Below are positions 1 to 7,805 of a stretch of 18,388 bases of DNA, one piece after another. Made by a program: the position numbers and the translations under genes. Source of the stretch: Saprospiraceae bacterium (GTDB taxonomy: Bacteria > Bacteroidota > Bacteroidia > Chitinophagales > Saprospiraceae); assembly GCA_020852155.1 (NCBI GenBank), contig JADZBJ010000201.1, positions 1-18,388 on the forward strand, given 5' to 3'. The notes beneath the pieces are model-generated. The model was given only the letters and a program-made list of their open reading frames with translations. It made no database searches and was not told where the DNA came from. Every line of letters begins with the position of its first letter. The first letter of the stretch is position 1.

Positions 1-145
1 GGCGAAACACAACGCGCTATGCCGAACAGGGGTTCGGCGAAACACAACGCGCTATGCCGAACAGGGGTTCGGCGAAACACAACGCGCTATGCCGAACAGG
101 GGTTCGGCGAAACACAATGCGCTACGCCGAACAGGGGTTCGGCGA
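1..145. repeat. 35-bp tandem repeat array, each unit with a hairpin (cut by left edge)
   Basis: Four consecutive 35-bp units begin at 1, 36, 71 and 106, and a remnant (GGCGA) follows at 141. Units 1 to 3 are identical. Unit 4 has two substitutions, at 118 (C to T) and 125 (T to C). The join between neighbouring units forms a perfect 7-bp stem, GCCGAAC / GTTCGGC, with an AGGG loop, at 21-38, 56-73, 91-108 and 126-143. In the last copy the substitution at 125 adds an eighth pair. Position 1 falls inside the array, so it continues to the left. There are no spacers, so it is not a CRISPR. Because 35 is not a multiple of 3, it is unlikely to encode a protein repeat. Its function is unknown. Confidence 0.95.
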
Positions 146-256
146 CACGTCTCTGACGCGACACTTCGCTTCAGCAAGTCTCCGACTTTTTGATTTTGGA
201 ATTTCAACAGGAACAATGCAAATGAGAGATTTGCTGACATCTCACTGAAAGGTATC

Positions 257-297
257 TCAACCTTCAACAACCTTCAACCTTCAACAACCTTTCAACC
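257..297. repeat. Low-complexity CCTTCAACAA repeat
   Basis: CCTTCAACAA occurs at 261-270 and 278-287, with the related CCTTCAA at 271-277 and CCTTTCAACC at 288-297. It abuts the stop codon of the HMG-CoA reductase gene, so it lies in that gene's 3' untranslated region. No stem or T-tract that would make a terminator was seen. It looks like simple-sequence expansion. Confidence 0.7.
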
Positions 298-1623
298 TTA
301 CGACCTTTTTTCCTGCAAAAACGCCCTGACTGCGCTAAAACTCACCGTTTGATGCTGAAAGTGAAACTGTGCGGCGGCGGATTCTTCTTCAGAGGCTCCG
401 AGGTGATTCAGGATATTGGTGAGGTGCATTTTCATGTGCCCCTGCTGGATGCCCGTGGTGATCAGCGATCGAACAGCGGCGAAGTTTTGTGCCAGTCCTA
501 CTGCAGCGATGATACACATCAGTTCACGGGCAGAAGGTTTTCCGAGTATTTCCAGCGAGCGTTTGGCCAATGGATGCAGGGCCGTTAATCCGCCCACAGT
601 ACCTACCGCCAGCGGCAATTCCAGTTCGAAGCGGAAATGGCCATTTTTCACGGTACAAGTACTCAGGCTGCGGTACTGACTGTTGCGGGCGGCATAAGTA
701 TGACCGCCTGCTTCAATCGCCCGGAAGTCATTGCCGGTCGCCATCACAACAGCGTCGATGCCATTGAAAATACCTTTGTTGTGCGTGGTGGCCCGGAAGG
801 GGTCAATTTGAGCAATCCGAACAGCCATTTGGAAACGTCGAGCCAAGGAATCGGCATCCATGCCCTGACTTCGGGCCAGGTCGGCGAAGGCAGCAATGGG
901 ACATTCTACCCAAGCTTTGACCAGACACTCAGGCGTATAATTGCTCAGGATGGACATGATGACTTCCACATCGCGTTCGTCATCGGCCAGGTCAGGATAT
1001 TCGGTAAAAAACGATTCAAGCGTATCCGCGAAACGCTCCAACACAGAGTTAATGAAATTAGCCCCCATACTGTCGCAGGTTTCAAACCAGGCGCGGATTT
1101 GATATAACCCCGGCTCCAGGTTTTCAAAGTCAAGCAGTTGAATGGACGTAATGCCGCCGCCGCGCTCGCGCATATTAGCGGTCAGGTCTTTCGTGGCTTC
1201 GAACAGGCGGGGCTTGAGTATTTTAAAAATCTCGTACAGGCGTTCTGGCTTGCCGGACCACATGAAATGCACCTGTCCGATTTTCAGGGTACTGACGACC
1301 TCTGCATGAAATCCGCCGCGTTCCTGCCAGAATTTGGCGGCGCTGCTGGCAGCCGCTACGACGCTGCTTTCTTCGATCACCATCGGAACGGCATAAGTGC
1401 GGCCGTTGATAATGAAGTTGGGCGCGACACTGTACGGCAGCACATAATTGGCAATAGCATTTTCCGTAAAACCATCCACCACGCGCTGTGTAGCGTCGTC
1501 GCTATGTCGCCACGAACTGAGTTCAGCCTCAAACGCGTCCGGATTGTCCGTATAATTTTCGCCCAACCACTTGATTTTCTGCGTTTTAGAGAGTTTTGAA
1601 AAACCCGAGATGATTTTGTTCAT
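298..1623 (-). CDS. mvaA: Class II hydroxymethylglutaryl-CoA reductase
   Basis: This enzyme interconverts HMG-CoA and mevalonate. In Bacteroidota that have it, the expected role is mevalonate synthesis for isoprenoids. The 441-residue product is about the usual length of the bacterial class II family and has no membrane anchor. The family landmarks appear in order: ENAIANY near 54-60, the VIEES stretch with the likely catalytic Glu at 84/85, DSMGAN at 184-189, HNKG with catalytic Lys283, TGNDF with Asp299, GTVGG at 341-345, and GHMKMH with catalytic His396. All four catalytic positions known for the family are therefore filled. The gene starts 33 bp after the stop of the upstream lipoprotein gene, which suggests co-transcription. 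The cofactor preference (NADH or NADPH) cannot be read safely from the sequence. Confidence 0.96.
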   Translation of the reverse strand: MNKIISGFSKLSKTQKIKWLGENYTDNPDAFEAELSSWRHSDDATQRVVDGFTENAIANYVLPYSVAPNFIINGRTYAVPMVIEESSVVAAASSAAKFWQERGGFHAEVVSTLKIGQVHFMWSGKPERLYEIFKILKPRLFEATKDLTANMRERGGGITSIQLLDFENLEPGLYQIRAWFETCDSMGANFINSVLERFADTLESFFTEYPDLADDERDVEVIMSILSNYTPECLVKAWVECPIAAFADLARSQGMDADSLARRFQMAVRIAQIDPFRATTHNKGIFNGIDAVVMATGNDFRAIEAGGHTYAARNSQYRSLSTCTVKNGHFRFELELPLAVGTVGGLTALHPLAKRSLEILGKPSARELMCIIAAVGLAQNFAAVRSLITTGIQQGHMKMHLTNILNHLGASEEESAAAQFHFQHQTVSFSAVRAFLQEKRS

Positions 1624-1656
1624 GCTTTGACTGCTGAAAGTTGAGAATGATTAAGG

Positions 1657-2229
1657 TCAGATGCGGCTCAGTGCCAACAGGGCAACTTCTTTGGCTTTGG
1701 GCAGGTTTTGGGCGGAGTCGTCGAGGTATTCAAGCGTGATGCTGATGGTGTATTTTCCTTTGCGCGCCAACAGCGTCAATGTGCTGGTACTCCAGAGCGC
1801 ATCTTCGCCCACGCCGGTTACGTCAAGATCGTAGGTGTTTCGGCGGTCGCGGCGAAGGCCGTCCATCTGTTGTTTGCTCAGATCGGGATACAGGTAATCA
1901 AACAACTGAATGACCAGTCGGTTTTCAGGATTCAGCCATTTGTCAGGTGTTCTTTCATTGAAACTTTCGCGTTCTTTCCAGTCCGGTTTTTTCCAGGTGC
2001 GCAGGCAAAATACCTGATCGGGCAGGCTTCGGCTGTTTAGAAAAGTCGCTTTGGCATCGAATGAAAACATTTTTTCGAGCTCTGCATCTGTTATGAGTTC
2101 ACAACCGTGATCTTTCCAGGATTCCCGTTTTACGACTGGCGCTGACTCCGGGGTGGTCGAACTGTTTTTGCAAGAGCAGATCATTATCAGTGAAAACACT
2201 GCCAGTAGAGAAAAGGCAATTCTTGTCAT
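1657..2229 (-). CDS. Small lipoprotein, function unknown
   Basis: I do not recognise a named family. With the start at 2229 the product is 190 residues and begins with a short basic N-terminus, a hydrophobic stretch and a lipobox-like ICSC, which predicts a lipidated Cys20. An alternative ATG at 2259 adds ten residues (MANLKREVYE) and is also possible. The far-upstream ATG at 2307 is unlikely because a promoter -7 element (TACCTTTG, minus strand, 2297-2290) lies downstream of it. The mature part has two cysteines (in HGCELIT and VFCLRTW) that could form a disulphide, and a C-terminal half with GVGEDALW and a beta-rich RKGKYTISITLEYL segment. It is the first gene of a likely two-gene operon with the HMG-CoA reductase gene. 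No functional link between the two is evident. Confidence 0.75.
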   Translation of the reverse strand: MTRIAFSLLAVFSLIMICSCKNSSTTPESAPVVKRESWKDHGCELITDAELEKMFSFDAKATFLNSRSLPDQVFCLRTWKKPDWKERESFNERTPDKWLNPENRLVIQLFDYLYPDLSKQQMDGLRRDRRNTYDLDVTGVGEDALWSTSTLTLLARKGKYTISITLEYLDDSAQNLPKAKEVALLALSRI

Positions 2230-2289
2230 TTCGTACACTTCGCGTTTGAGATTGGCCATAACCTGGCCATTTATATTGAAAAAAGCCCG

Positions 2290-2323
2290 CAAAGGTAAGC
2301 AGATCACGACTTTTTTCGCCCAA
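2290..2323 (-). promoter_or_regulatory. Bacteroidota-type promoter for the lipoprotein-mvaA operon
   Basis: On the minus strand, TACCTTTG (2297-2290) matches the Bacteroidota -7 consensus TAnnTTTG. A TTG at 2323-2321 lies 23 bp upstream, at the long end of the accepted spacing. Transcription would start near 2283, ahead of the starts at 2259 and 2229 and after the ATG at 2307. This is the main reason for rejecting the longest reading frame. Confidence 0.5.
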
Positions 2324-2324
2324 A

Positions 2325-2369
2325 ACAGTATTCGTGAAACGCCATTTCAAAAAAAAATTTGAATACTGT
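2325..2369. repeat. Nested inverted repeat in the divergent intergenic region
   Basis: Perfect 9-bp arms ACAGTATTC (2325-2333) and GAATACTGT (2361-2369) enclose a smaller inverted repeat, TGAAA (2335-2339) and TTTCA (2345-2349), plus an A-tract. The element sits immediately upstream of the -33 site of the minus-strand promoter and between two divergent genes. It could be an operator or a cruciform. Neither arm is followed by a T-run suited to termination. Confidence 0.6.
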
Positions 2370-2452
2370 CACATTTCGTTTGGTTCAGGGGTATTATGGA
2401 TACAAGTCTTTTCGAAATGACAATCGTTTCACTTCCAAACTATGTTCACAAG

Positions 2453-3424
2453 ATGAATTTCAAGCCATTTTATTTTTTGTTCGTTTTAGCCCTGGTCACA
2501 ATTGCTGCCTGCCAGCGGGAAAACATTGATGAATTAATTGTAAATGTTGATCCTATCACTCCTGACACGATTTATATTAATTGCGACACATTTGATTTAA
2601 CCATCAACACAACCGTTTACCATGATACGATTACCTTGACAGCCCTGCCTTCAAAGGGCTGGGGACCCTATGGTTATTCCTGGTCAAACGGGCAAAGTAC
2701 CCAGTCAATCATTGTTGCCAATAATAATACTTACGCTGTCACGGTTACCGATTTAACTAAAGGTTGTATAACTTCAGGGCAAGTTGCGGTAGATACAACT
2801 GGCAGTAATTGCTCATCCCTGGTGGTTGCTCTATCTTACAATTCCTCCGGGCAGTTGTCGGCTTCGCCATCTGGCGGCACTTTACCTTATTCATATTATT
2901 GGTCATTCGGCGACACGACATCTTCGATCACACCAAACTTTAATGGCAATTATACGGTGACGGTTACAGATGCTAATGGCTGTGTGGGCATCAACAATTA
3001 CGATGTTGATGTATGTTCAAATTTCTTCGTAACCATGAGCGATAGTATCGGGATGTTGTTTGCCCTTCCAGTCGGCGGTAATTCTCCTTATCATTATCAC
3101 TGGAACCTGGGCGAAACCACACAAAGTATAACGCCTGCATTTATTGGTTTTTATAGTGTAACGGTAACCAACAACAATGGCTGTGTTTTTGTAAACAGCA
3201 TTAATCATGACCTTACAGGAGACCCGTGTGCATCGCTGAACGTCGGCATTAAATGGAATACCAACCAACTGAGTGGTTATGGGTATGGAGGAACGCCTCC
3301 TTATACCTTTCTATGGTCAAATGGCGATACAAACCAAACCATCAATGCGCAAACCGGACTTACCTATACGGCAACCATAACGGATGCAGCAGGATGCACA
3401 GCCCAGAATCAGATTGAATTATAG
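2453..3424 (+). CDS. SprB-repeat lipoprotein
   Basis: This is a surface or periplasmic lipoprotein made mostly of SprB-type repeats, which are known from gliding-motility adhesins and other Bacteroidota surface proteins. The start at 2453 is chosen because it gives MNFKPFYFLFVLALVTIAAC, a lipoprotein signal with Cys20. The ATG at 2396 would put 19 non-signal residues in front. The product is 323 residues. Four repeats of about 40 residues begin near residues 65, 138, 205 and 275, each with the pattern GG..PY.Y.W..G..TQSI......Y.VTVTD..GC. The Cys ending each repeat is conserved. There is no C-terminal type IX sorting domain. It is far shorter than true SprB adhesins, so a binding or structural role is inferred only from the repeats. 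It precedes the sigma factor gene by about 150 bp. Confidence 0.9.
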   Translation: MNFKPFYFLFVLALVTIAACQRENIDELIVNVDPITPDTIYINCDTFDLTINTTVYHDTITLTALPSKGWGPYGYSWSNGQSTQSIIVANNNTYAVTVTDLTKGCITSGQVAVDTTGSNCSSLVVALSYNSSGQLSASPSGGTLPYSYYWSFGDTTSSITPNFNGNYTVTVTDANGCVGINNYDVDVCSNFFVTMSDSIGMLFALPVGGNSPYHYHWNLGETTQSITPAFIGFYSVTVTNNNGCVFVNSINHDLTGDPCASLNVGIKWNTNQLSGYGYGGTPPYTFLWSNGDTNQTINAQTGLTYTATITDAAGCTAQNQIEL

Positions 3425-3441
3425 TTTGCGTGAGCATACGT

Positions 3442-3465
3442 GATTGTAGTGACACTCACACAATC
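3442..3465 (+). terminator. Hairpin after the SprB-repeat gene, possible terminator
   Basis: GATTGT-A-GTGA (3442-3452) pairs with TCACACAATC (3456-3465) around a CAC loop, giving a 10-bp stem with one bulged A, 18 bp after the stop codon. There is no T-tract downstream, so intrinsic termination is uncertain. Confidence 0.4.
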
Positions 3466-3523
3466 CAGTGACGCTCTGGCACACCTAGAAATTACTCATA
3501 ATCAATGAATTGCCTGAAGCATT

Positions 3524-3537
3524 CCTGATTCATCAGG
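3524..3537. promoter_or_regulatory. Short palindrome upstream of the sigma factor gene
   Basis: CCTGA-TTCA-TCAGG is a 5-bp inverted repeat with a 4-nt loop, centred about 43 bp upstream of the sigma factor start. It could be a regulator half-site pair, but it is short enough to be chance. No TAnnTTTG element was found in the 149-bp gap. Confidence 0.25.
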
Positions 3538-3573
3538 ATCGTAATACATTCGGGTTGAAAACATTATATCGCC

Positions 3574-4155
3574 ATGCTAGTCAACAGTACGCTTATAGAT
3601 GCTTGCATTGGGCAGGACAGGGCAGCGCAACGTCAATTGTATGAAGAGTTGCTGCCTTACCTGCGCGCTATTGCCAATAGATACCTCCGGAATCCATCCT
3701 GGTGGAAGGATGCTTTACAGGAAAGTTATGTCAAAATATTTCGAAATATCAGCCAATATGAACATGAAAAGGCCTCTTTTCAACATTGGGCTGCTAAAAT
3801 CGTCATCAATACCTGCCTGAATTACAATCAGCGAAACAAAGGAAATTCGCTTGTTGAGTTCGTGTTGAATTTACATGACTTCCCTGTTGACCCCAGTATA
3901 ACCCAATACTATTCAGATGAATTTCTGCTTCAAATATTGAAATGTTTACCCGACGGCTATTTCGAAGTGGTCAACTTACATGTCATTGAAGGTTTCAGTC
4001 ATCAGGAAATCGGGCAAATGCTCGGCATACAGGAAGCGCTTTCCAGGCAAAAACTGGCCAGAGCCAGAGCATGGTTAATCAATAAACTATGCAGTCATCC
4101 TCAACTCGCCTCAGATTTACCTCTAACCCGATTTTTACAAAATTCACAACAATGA
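3574..4155 (+). CDS. ECF-type RNA polymerase sigma factor
   Basis: This is a 193-residue sigma-70 family protein of the extracytoplasmic-function group. Region 2 spans about residues 22-88 and includes the conserved DALQESYVKIFRNI and the FQHWAAKIVINTCLN promoter-melting segment. Region 4 spans about 115-172, with LPDGYFEVVNLHVIEGFSHQEIGQMLGI and a basic recognition helix, SRQKLARARAWL. A tail of about 20 residues follows. The stop TGA overlaps the ATG of the next gene (ATGA at 4152-4155), so the two products are very likely translationally coupled, as is common for sigma and anti-sigma pairs. The target regulon cannot be read here. The upstream SprB-repeat lipoprotein may be functionally linked, but this is inference. 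Confidence 0.95.
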   Translation: MLVNSTLIDACIGQDRAAQRQLYEELLPYLRAIANRYLRNPSWWKDALQESYVKIFRNISQYEHEKASFQHWAAKIVINTCLNYNQRNKGNSLVEFVLNLHDFPVDPSITQYYSDEFLLQILKCLPDGYFEVVNLHVIEGFSHQEIGQMLGIQEALSRQKLARARAWLINKLCSHPQLASDLPLTRFLQNSQQ

Positions 4156-5735
4156 ATAACCTGGAAAAAGAATTCAAAAATAGATTCAGCGAGCAAAAAC
4201 AGCAGGTGGAGCAACATGAATCCGACGACCTTTGGTCGGCAATTGCCAAAGATCTCGATGACAGCCCTGCTCCGGTCAGTTATTTCAGAAATCTTGTAAA
4301 AATATCTGCCAGTGTTCTCTTGCTGGCAATGTTCATCGCAGGAGCCTGGATGTTCGCCCGCTGGTCAGAAACACCTGGCCAGATTGTACCGCTGACAGGC
4401 AACATTTTACAACACCCGATACAAAATTCAGACGTATCTTCTGGAACAACCACAACTGCCGAACCCGCCAGTTTGGCAACACCTGACCGGTATCCAGATA
4501 ATGTCCAAACGTCTTCCTTAAACGGGTTTGAAAAATCACCTTCCAGCAATACCGGAAAGGCCCCTCATCAGTCAATGCCTGTCCCTCCTCTCAAAAACAA
4601 CAGGATGACGTCAGACTTTAAAATGGCGGTTCGTACCACTGACGAATCAATACAGCAACACGCCGGAGCGGACAGCCATTTTTTGGAAGAATACCCGAAA
4701 CAGTTTTTACAAACGTCAAAAAATCAGAATCCGGCTCACCCGACAAGCGAACAACCCACCGGCCAGAAAGATGACATGCTCGCAGAAACAGCATCAGAAA
4801 ATCTGCTCCGTAATCCCGATTCCGGGGTCGTACCGAATAGTCTTCAAGAAGGCACTGACGCCCGAAACAGCACAAGAGATACACTTGAAAAAGCACCCTT
4901 GTTCGACCCATTAAATCTACTTCCTGCCAATCACGCTTCACTTTTTCAAAATGTAAAACGTCAGATCATGCCATTTAAAAAACCGGCAATACAACCTGAC
5001 AGTAAAAATGACGAGCCAAAGCAAATTCAAAAGCATATCGGTTTTGAAACAGGCATTAATTATACCCGTTTACTGTTTCTATCCACGGATAAAAGTGTAT
5101 TGGCCACCAAAAAGAACGATACTGAAAAGCCGGAATGGGGCTTCAGTGCCGCGCTCAAAACCGGGCTGCTATGGAAAAACAAATGGGCATTAAACAGCGG
5201 TCTTGAATATCACGATTACTGGACTGTTTTCAAAACTGACCAAAAAGATTTGCCAGCGAGAATAAACAGATTGAGCAGGGTGTATATTGATTCTTCAACT
5301 GGTAATATCATTCGTAGAATTTATGAGGACACTTTGGCGCCCGGCATCGCTACGCGGAACATCGTACACTACAACAACTACCGGCAAATCAGCCTGCCGC
5401 TTGAATTAGGCATGGAAAAACACGCAGGAAAATGGATGTTCGGCCTCAATGCAGGCGCTGTTTTCTCCTACTCATTCAGGCAGACAGGCAGGACCCTGGG
5501 CAATACTGTTCCTTTTGTTGATTTTAACCAAGAGTCGACAGTAGCGCCGCTCAAAACCTTTGACATTGGCCTTCGGATTGATCCTGTTTTGGGCTATTCC
5601 TTGAATAAACGGGTTGTGTTAATGCTGAGGCCGCAATGGAGCTGGCAACAAAAGTCGTTTATACTGAAATCAGACATGCGCGCCAATGCCCATTTTTGGG
5701 AAATGAATGTTGGATTGCGGTATAATTTACAATAG
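4152..5735 (+). CDS. Putative anti-sigma protein with a C-terminal outer-membrane-barrel-like domain
   Basis: The start at 4152 is fixed by the ATGA overlap with the sigma gene. The longer reading frame from 4089 would lie inside the sigma gene. The product is 527 residues. Residues 1-48 are charged and probably cytoplasmic, with LEKEFKNRF and DDLWSAIAKDL, and would be the sigma-binding part. Residues 50-70 form a single membrane helix. Residues 72-295 are a low-complexity linker rich in Ser, Thr, Pro, Asn and Gln. Residues 296-527 show alternating beta-strand patterns typical of Bacteroidota PorT-like outer-membrane beta-barrel domains, and the chain ends in VGLRYNLQ. This predicts a protein anchored in the inner membrane that reaches to or docks at the outer membrane. 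No classical zinc-binding anti-sigma motif (HxxxCxxC) is present, so the anti-sigma role rests on gene position and topology. Confidence 0.8.
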   Translation: MNNLEKEFKNRFSEQKQQVEQHESDDLWSAIAKDLDDSPAPVSYFRNLVKISASVLLLAMFIAGAWMFARWSETPGQIVPLTGNILQHPIQNSDVSSGTTTTAEPASLATPDRYPDNVQTSSLNGFEKSPSSNTGKAPHQSMPVPPLKNNRMTSDFKMAVRTTDESIQQHAGADSHFLEEYPKQFLQTSKNQNPAHPTSEQPTGQKDDMLAETASENLLRNPDSGVVPNSLQEGTDARNSTRDTLEKAPLFDPLNLLPANHASLFQNVKRQIMPFKKPAIQPDSKNDEPKQIQKHIGFETGINYTRLLFLSTDKSVLATKKNDTEKPEWGFSAALKTGLLWKNKWALNSGLEYHDYWTVFKTDQKDLPARINRLSRVYIDSSTGNIIRRIYEDTLAPGIATRNIVHYNNYRQISLPLELGMEKHAGKWMFGLNAGAVFSYSFRQTGRTLGNTVPFVDFNQESTVAPLKTFDIGLRIDPVLGYSLNKRVVLMLRPQWSWQQKSFILKSDMRANAHFWEMNVGLRYNLQ

Positions 5736-5738
5736 AAA

Positions 5739-5764
5739 ACCTGAATCTTCAGGTAAACTTTTTT
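5739..5764 (+). terminator. Intrinsic terminator after the sigma/anti-sigma pair
   Basis: The 16-nt palindrome ACCTGAATCTTCAGGT (5739-5754) folds into a 6-bp stem with an ATCT loop. After AAAC comes a run of six T (5759-5764). It lies 4 bp after the stop codon. Confidence 0.75.
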
Positions 5765-5914
5765 AGCGTGTGTTCGGGAATTGGACTTTGGCCTGTTCCC
5801 GAATACCATTTCAGGAGGGTGCCTCATTATTAGCGATTTTGCACATTTATCATTAATCGCTAATGACATATAAAGCGCAAGGTTTTGAAAATCAAAAAAT
5901 TAGCGTTTTTAGCG
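5763..5914. promoter_or_regulatory. TTAGCG motif cluster and 10-bp inverted repeat upstream of the transporter
   Basis: This covers most of the 358-bp gap between 5735 and 6094. TTAGCG occurs at 5763-5768, 5830-5835, 5900-5905 and 5909-5914, and in reverse (CGCTAA) at 5858-5863. Two copies form a perfect inverted repeat, ATTAGCGATT (5829-5838) and AATCGCTAAT (5855-5864), with a 16-nt loop. Five copies of a 6-mer within about 150 bp look like regulator-binding sites. No clear TAnnTTTG promoter was found, and nothing gene-like was seen in the rest of the gap (5915-6093). Confidence 0.4.
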
Positions 5915-6093
5915 TCATTGGCCGTTAGTCTGATATGTGGAATATTGCTACTTGTGAGGCCCCTCTTTTTCTACCTGAAATGAGGTGAGCGTCGAACAAA
6001 TTTCCCAGATGATACGCGGCAAACTTATTTTTTGCATTTTTGCCCATCCAACAGGCGACATCGCCGCTTATTTCATCACTGATAAAACGATTT

Positions 6094-7764
6094 ATGGCAG
6101 ACATCAACGACAAGCAAACGGAGCAGAAATCGGGAAAATTTCCGCGCTCGATTCCCTTCATCGTCGGCAACGAGGCAGCAGAACGCTTCAATTTCTATGG
6201 CATGACCGCCATCCTGACGACATTCCTGATCGCGCATTTTTACAATCCCCTGAAAGACCCCAACCTCGATGCCGTGGCCGCTGCCACAGCCAATGCCAAA
6301 ACGCACGATTTCAAGGCAATGGCCTACCTGTTGCCAATGTTCGGCGGTATGATCGCCGACTGGTTCTGGGGTAAATACAAAACTATTCTTTACCTGTCGA
6401 TGGTGTACGCTCTTGGCAGCTCGCTGTTGGCATTGTCAGTTGGCAATGAGGTTATGTTTACCTCTGCGCTGTTGTTGATTGCTATTGGCACGGGCGGTAT
6501 CAAGCCTTGTGTATCTGCCAACGTCGGCGACCAGTTTGATGAATCCAATGCACACTTGCTGCCCAAGGCTTTTGATGCGTTTTACGCCTCAATCAATGCC
6601 GGTTCGGTGCTGTCCATCCTCCTGATTCCTTACCTGAACAAGGAATTCGGCCCTGCGGTGGCTTTTGGCGTTCCGGCTATTGCAATGGTCATTGCGGTGA
6701 TCTTCTTCTGGGCTGGCCGCCATACCTATCGCAAAATTCCGCTGCCGGTTTTTGACCGCAACCGTTTTGTGATCTTCGTTACGGCATTTATTTCCTTGCT
6801 GTTGAGCTATGTTTATTTTGATACGCTGCCCACTATTGCTGCGAATCAGATCAAAACGACAGGCTCTTCGTCTTTTGCCGGACTGTATCCTTTTGTATCC
6901 GACAAATCCACGTTGTCTTCTTTCGGCACAGGCCCGATTCTCGGCGTTTGGGGTATTTTGGTCGTAATTATTGCTTTTGTTTTCAAAAAACAATGGTTTG
7001 CTACACCGGGTAACTTCGTCGGTATAAACCTGTACGCCCTGACCAACGGTGGTTACAAAGCGGCTTCTGATCGTTTTGGCGCTGACAAAGTGGAAGGCAT
7101 TCAGTCTGTGTGGCGCGTACTGGCCGTATTTGCATTCGTTCCCGTTTTCTGGTCGCTTTGGGATCAAAGCCAGTCTGAATGGATCGTTCAGGCGCAATCT
7201 ATGGATCTTCAATGGCTCGGTATTACCTGGCAGGCTGAACAGATTTCTTTTGTCAATGCAGCCTTTATCCTGGCCTTCATTCCGATCTTCTCGTTTGGTA
7301 TTTTCCCATTCCTGAATAAAATTGGCATCAAAGTGACTCCGTTGCGCAAAATCGGCGCGGGTCTGGTCATCACTGCCCTGTCATTTGTGATCGTGGCGAT
7401 CATCCAGCAATGGATTGACGCGGGCGAGCGCCCGAATATCAGCTGGCAAATTCTGGCCTTCGTGGTGCTGACAGCCGGTGAGGTGTTGATCTCTATCACT
7501 TGCCTTGAATATGCTTACACGCAAGCGCCGCCATCCATGAAATCAACCATCATGGCTTGCTACCTGCTGTCGGTAACTTTGGGCAACGTGTTGGTATCGG
7601 TTATTCAGACCAACATCAAAAACGGTGGCTTTTTCGCACAATTTCATGGCGCGGGCTTCTTCTGGCTGTTCTGCGGTATTTGTTTCGCGACGGCCATTTT
7701 GTTCATGCTGATTTCGCCGCGCATCAAAGAACACTCCTACATCGGCGGAACATCCACCAAGTAA
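6094..7764 (+). CDS. POT/PTR2-family proton-coupled peptide transporter
   Basis: This is an inner-membrane symporter that takes up di- and tripeptides using the proton gradient. The start at 6094 gives MADINDKQTE, a short hydrophilic N-terminus directly before the first signature. The in-frame ATG at 6040 would add 18 residues with no family similarity that I recognise. The product is 556 residues with about 14 hydrophobic segments. Family motifs are clear: EAAERFNFYGM at 27-37 (the ExxERF proton-coupling motif), GGMIADWFWGKYKT at 84-97, GGIKPCVSANVGDQF at 134-148, and FYASINAGS at 163-171. Peptide specificity cannot be judged from sequence alone. The gene stands alone, with a terminator before it and two hairpins after it. 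Confidence 0.95.
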   Translation: MADINDKQTEQKSGKFPRSIPFIVGNEAAERFNFYGMTAILTTFLIAHFYNPLKDPNLDAVAAATANAKTHDFKAMAYLLPMFGGMIADWFWGKYKTILYLSMVYALGSSLLALSVGNEVMFTSALLLIAIGTGGIKPCVSANVGDQFDESNAHLLPKAFDAFYASINAGSVLSILLIPYLNKEFGPAVAFGVPAIAMVIAVIFFWAGRHTYRKIPLPVFDRNRFVIFVTAFISLLLSYVYFDTLPTIAANQIKTTGSSSFAGLYPFVSDKSTLSSFGTGPILGVWGILVVIIAFVFKKQWFATPGNFVGINLYALTNGGYKAASDRFGADKVEGIQSVWRVLAVFAFVPVFWSLWDQSQSEWIVQAQSMDLQWLGITWQAEQISFVNAAFILAFIPIFSFGIFPFLNKIGIKVTPLRKIGAGLVITALSFVIVAIIQQWIDAGERPNISWQILAFVVLTAGEVLISITCLEYAYTQAPPSMKSTIMACYLLSVTLGNVLVSVIQTNIKNGGFFAQFHGAGFFWLFCGICFATAILFMLISPRIKEHSYIGGTSTK

Positions 7765-7769
7765 TGAAC

Positions 7770-7792
7770 TTTTCAAATTCCAAATTTGAAAA
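7770..7792. repeat. AT-rich perfect hairpin after the transporter gene
   Basis: TTTTCAAATT (7770-7779) and AATTTGAAAA (7783-7792) are perfect 10-bp arms around a CCA loop, starting 5 bp after the transporter stop. It lies just ahead of the stronger terminator and could protect the 3' end of the mRNA. No dedicated T-tract follows it. Confidence 0.6.
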
Positions 7793-7805
7793 ATAAATAG
7801 AACTT

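Noticed and set aside
1..145. CRISPR array
   Set aside because: Units are contiguous with no unique spacers, and no cas gene is visible.
52..270. Open frames on both strands across the 35-bp repeats
   Set aside because: They translate tandem repeats whose length is not a multiple of 3 and show no protein features.
2230..2307. Longer start for the lipoprotein at 2307
   Set aside because: The ATG lies upstream of the predicted -7 element, and the extension would precede the signal peptide.
5985..6374. Plus-strand frame overlapping the start of the peptide transporter
   Set aside because: It runs out of frame through the conserved transporter motifs and shows no family features.
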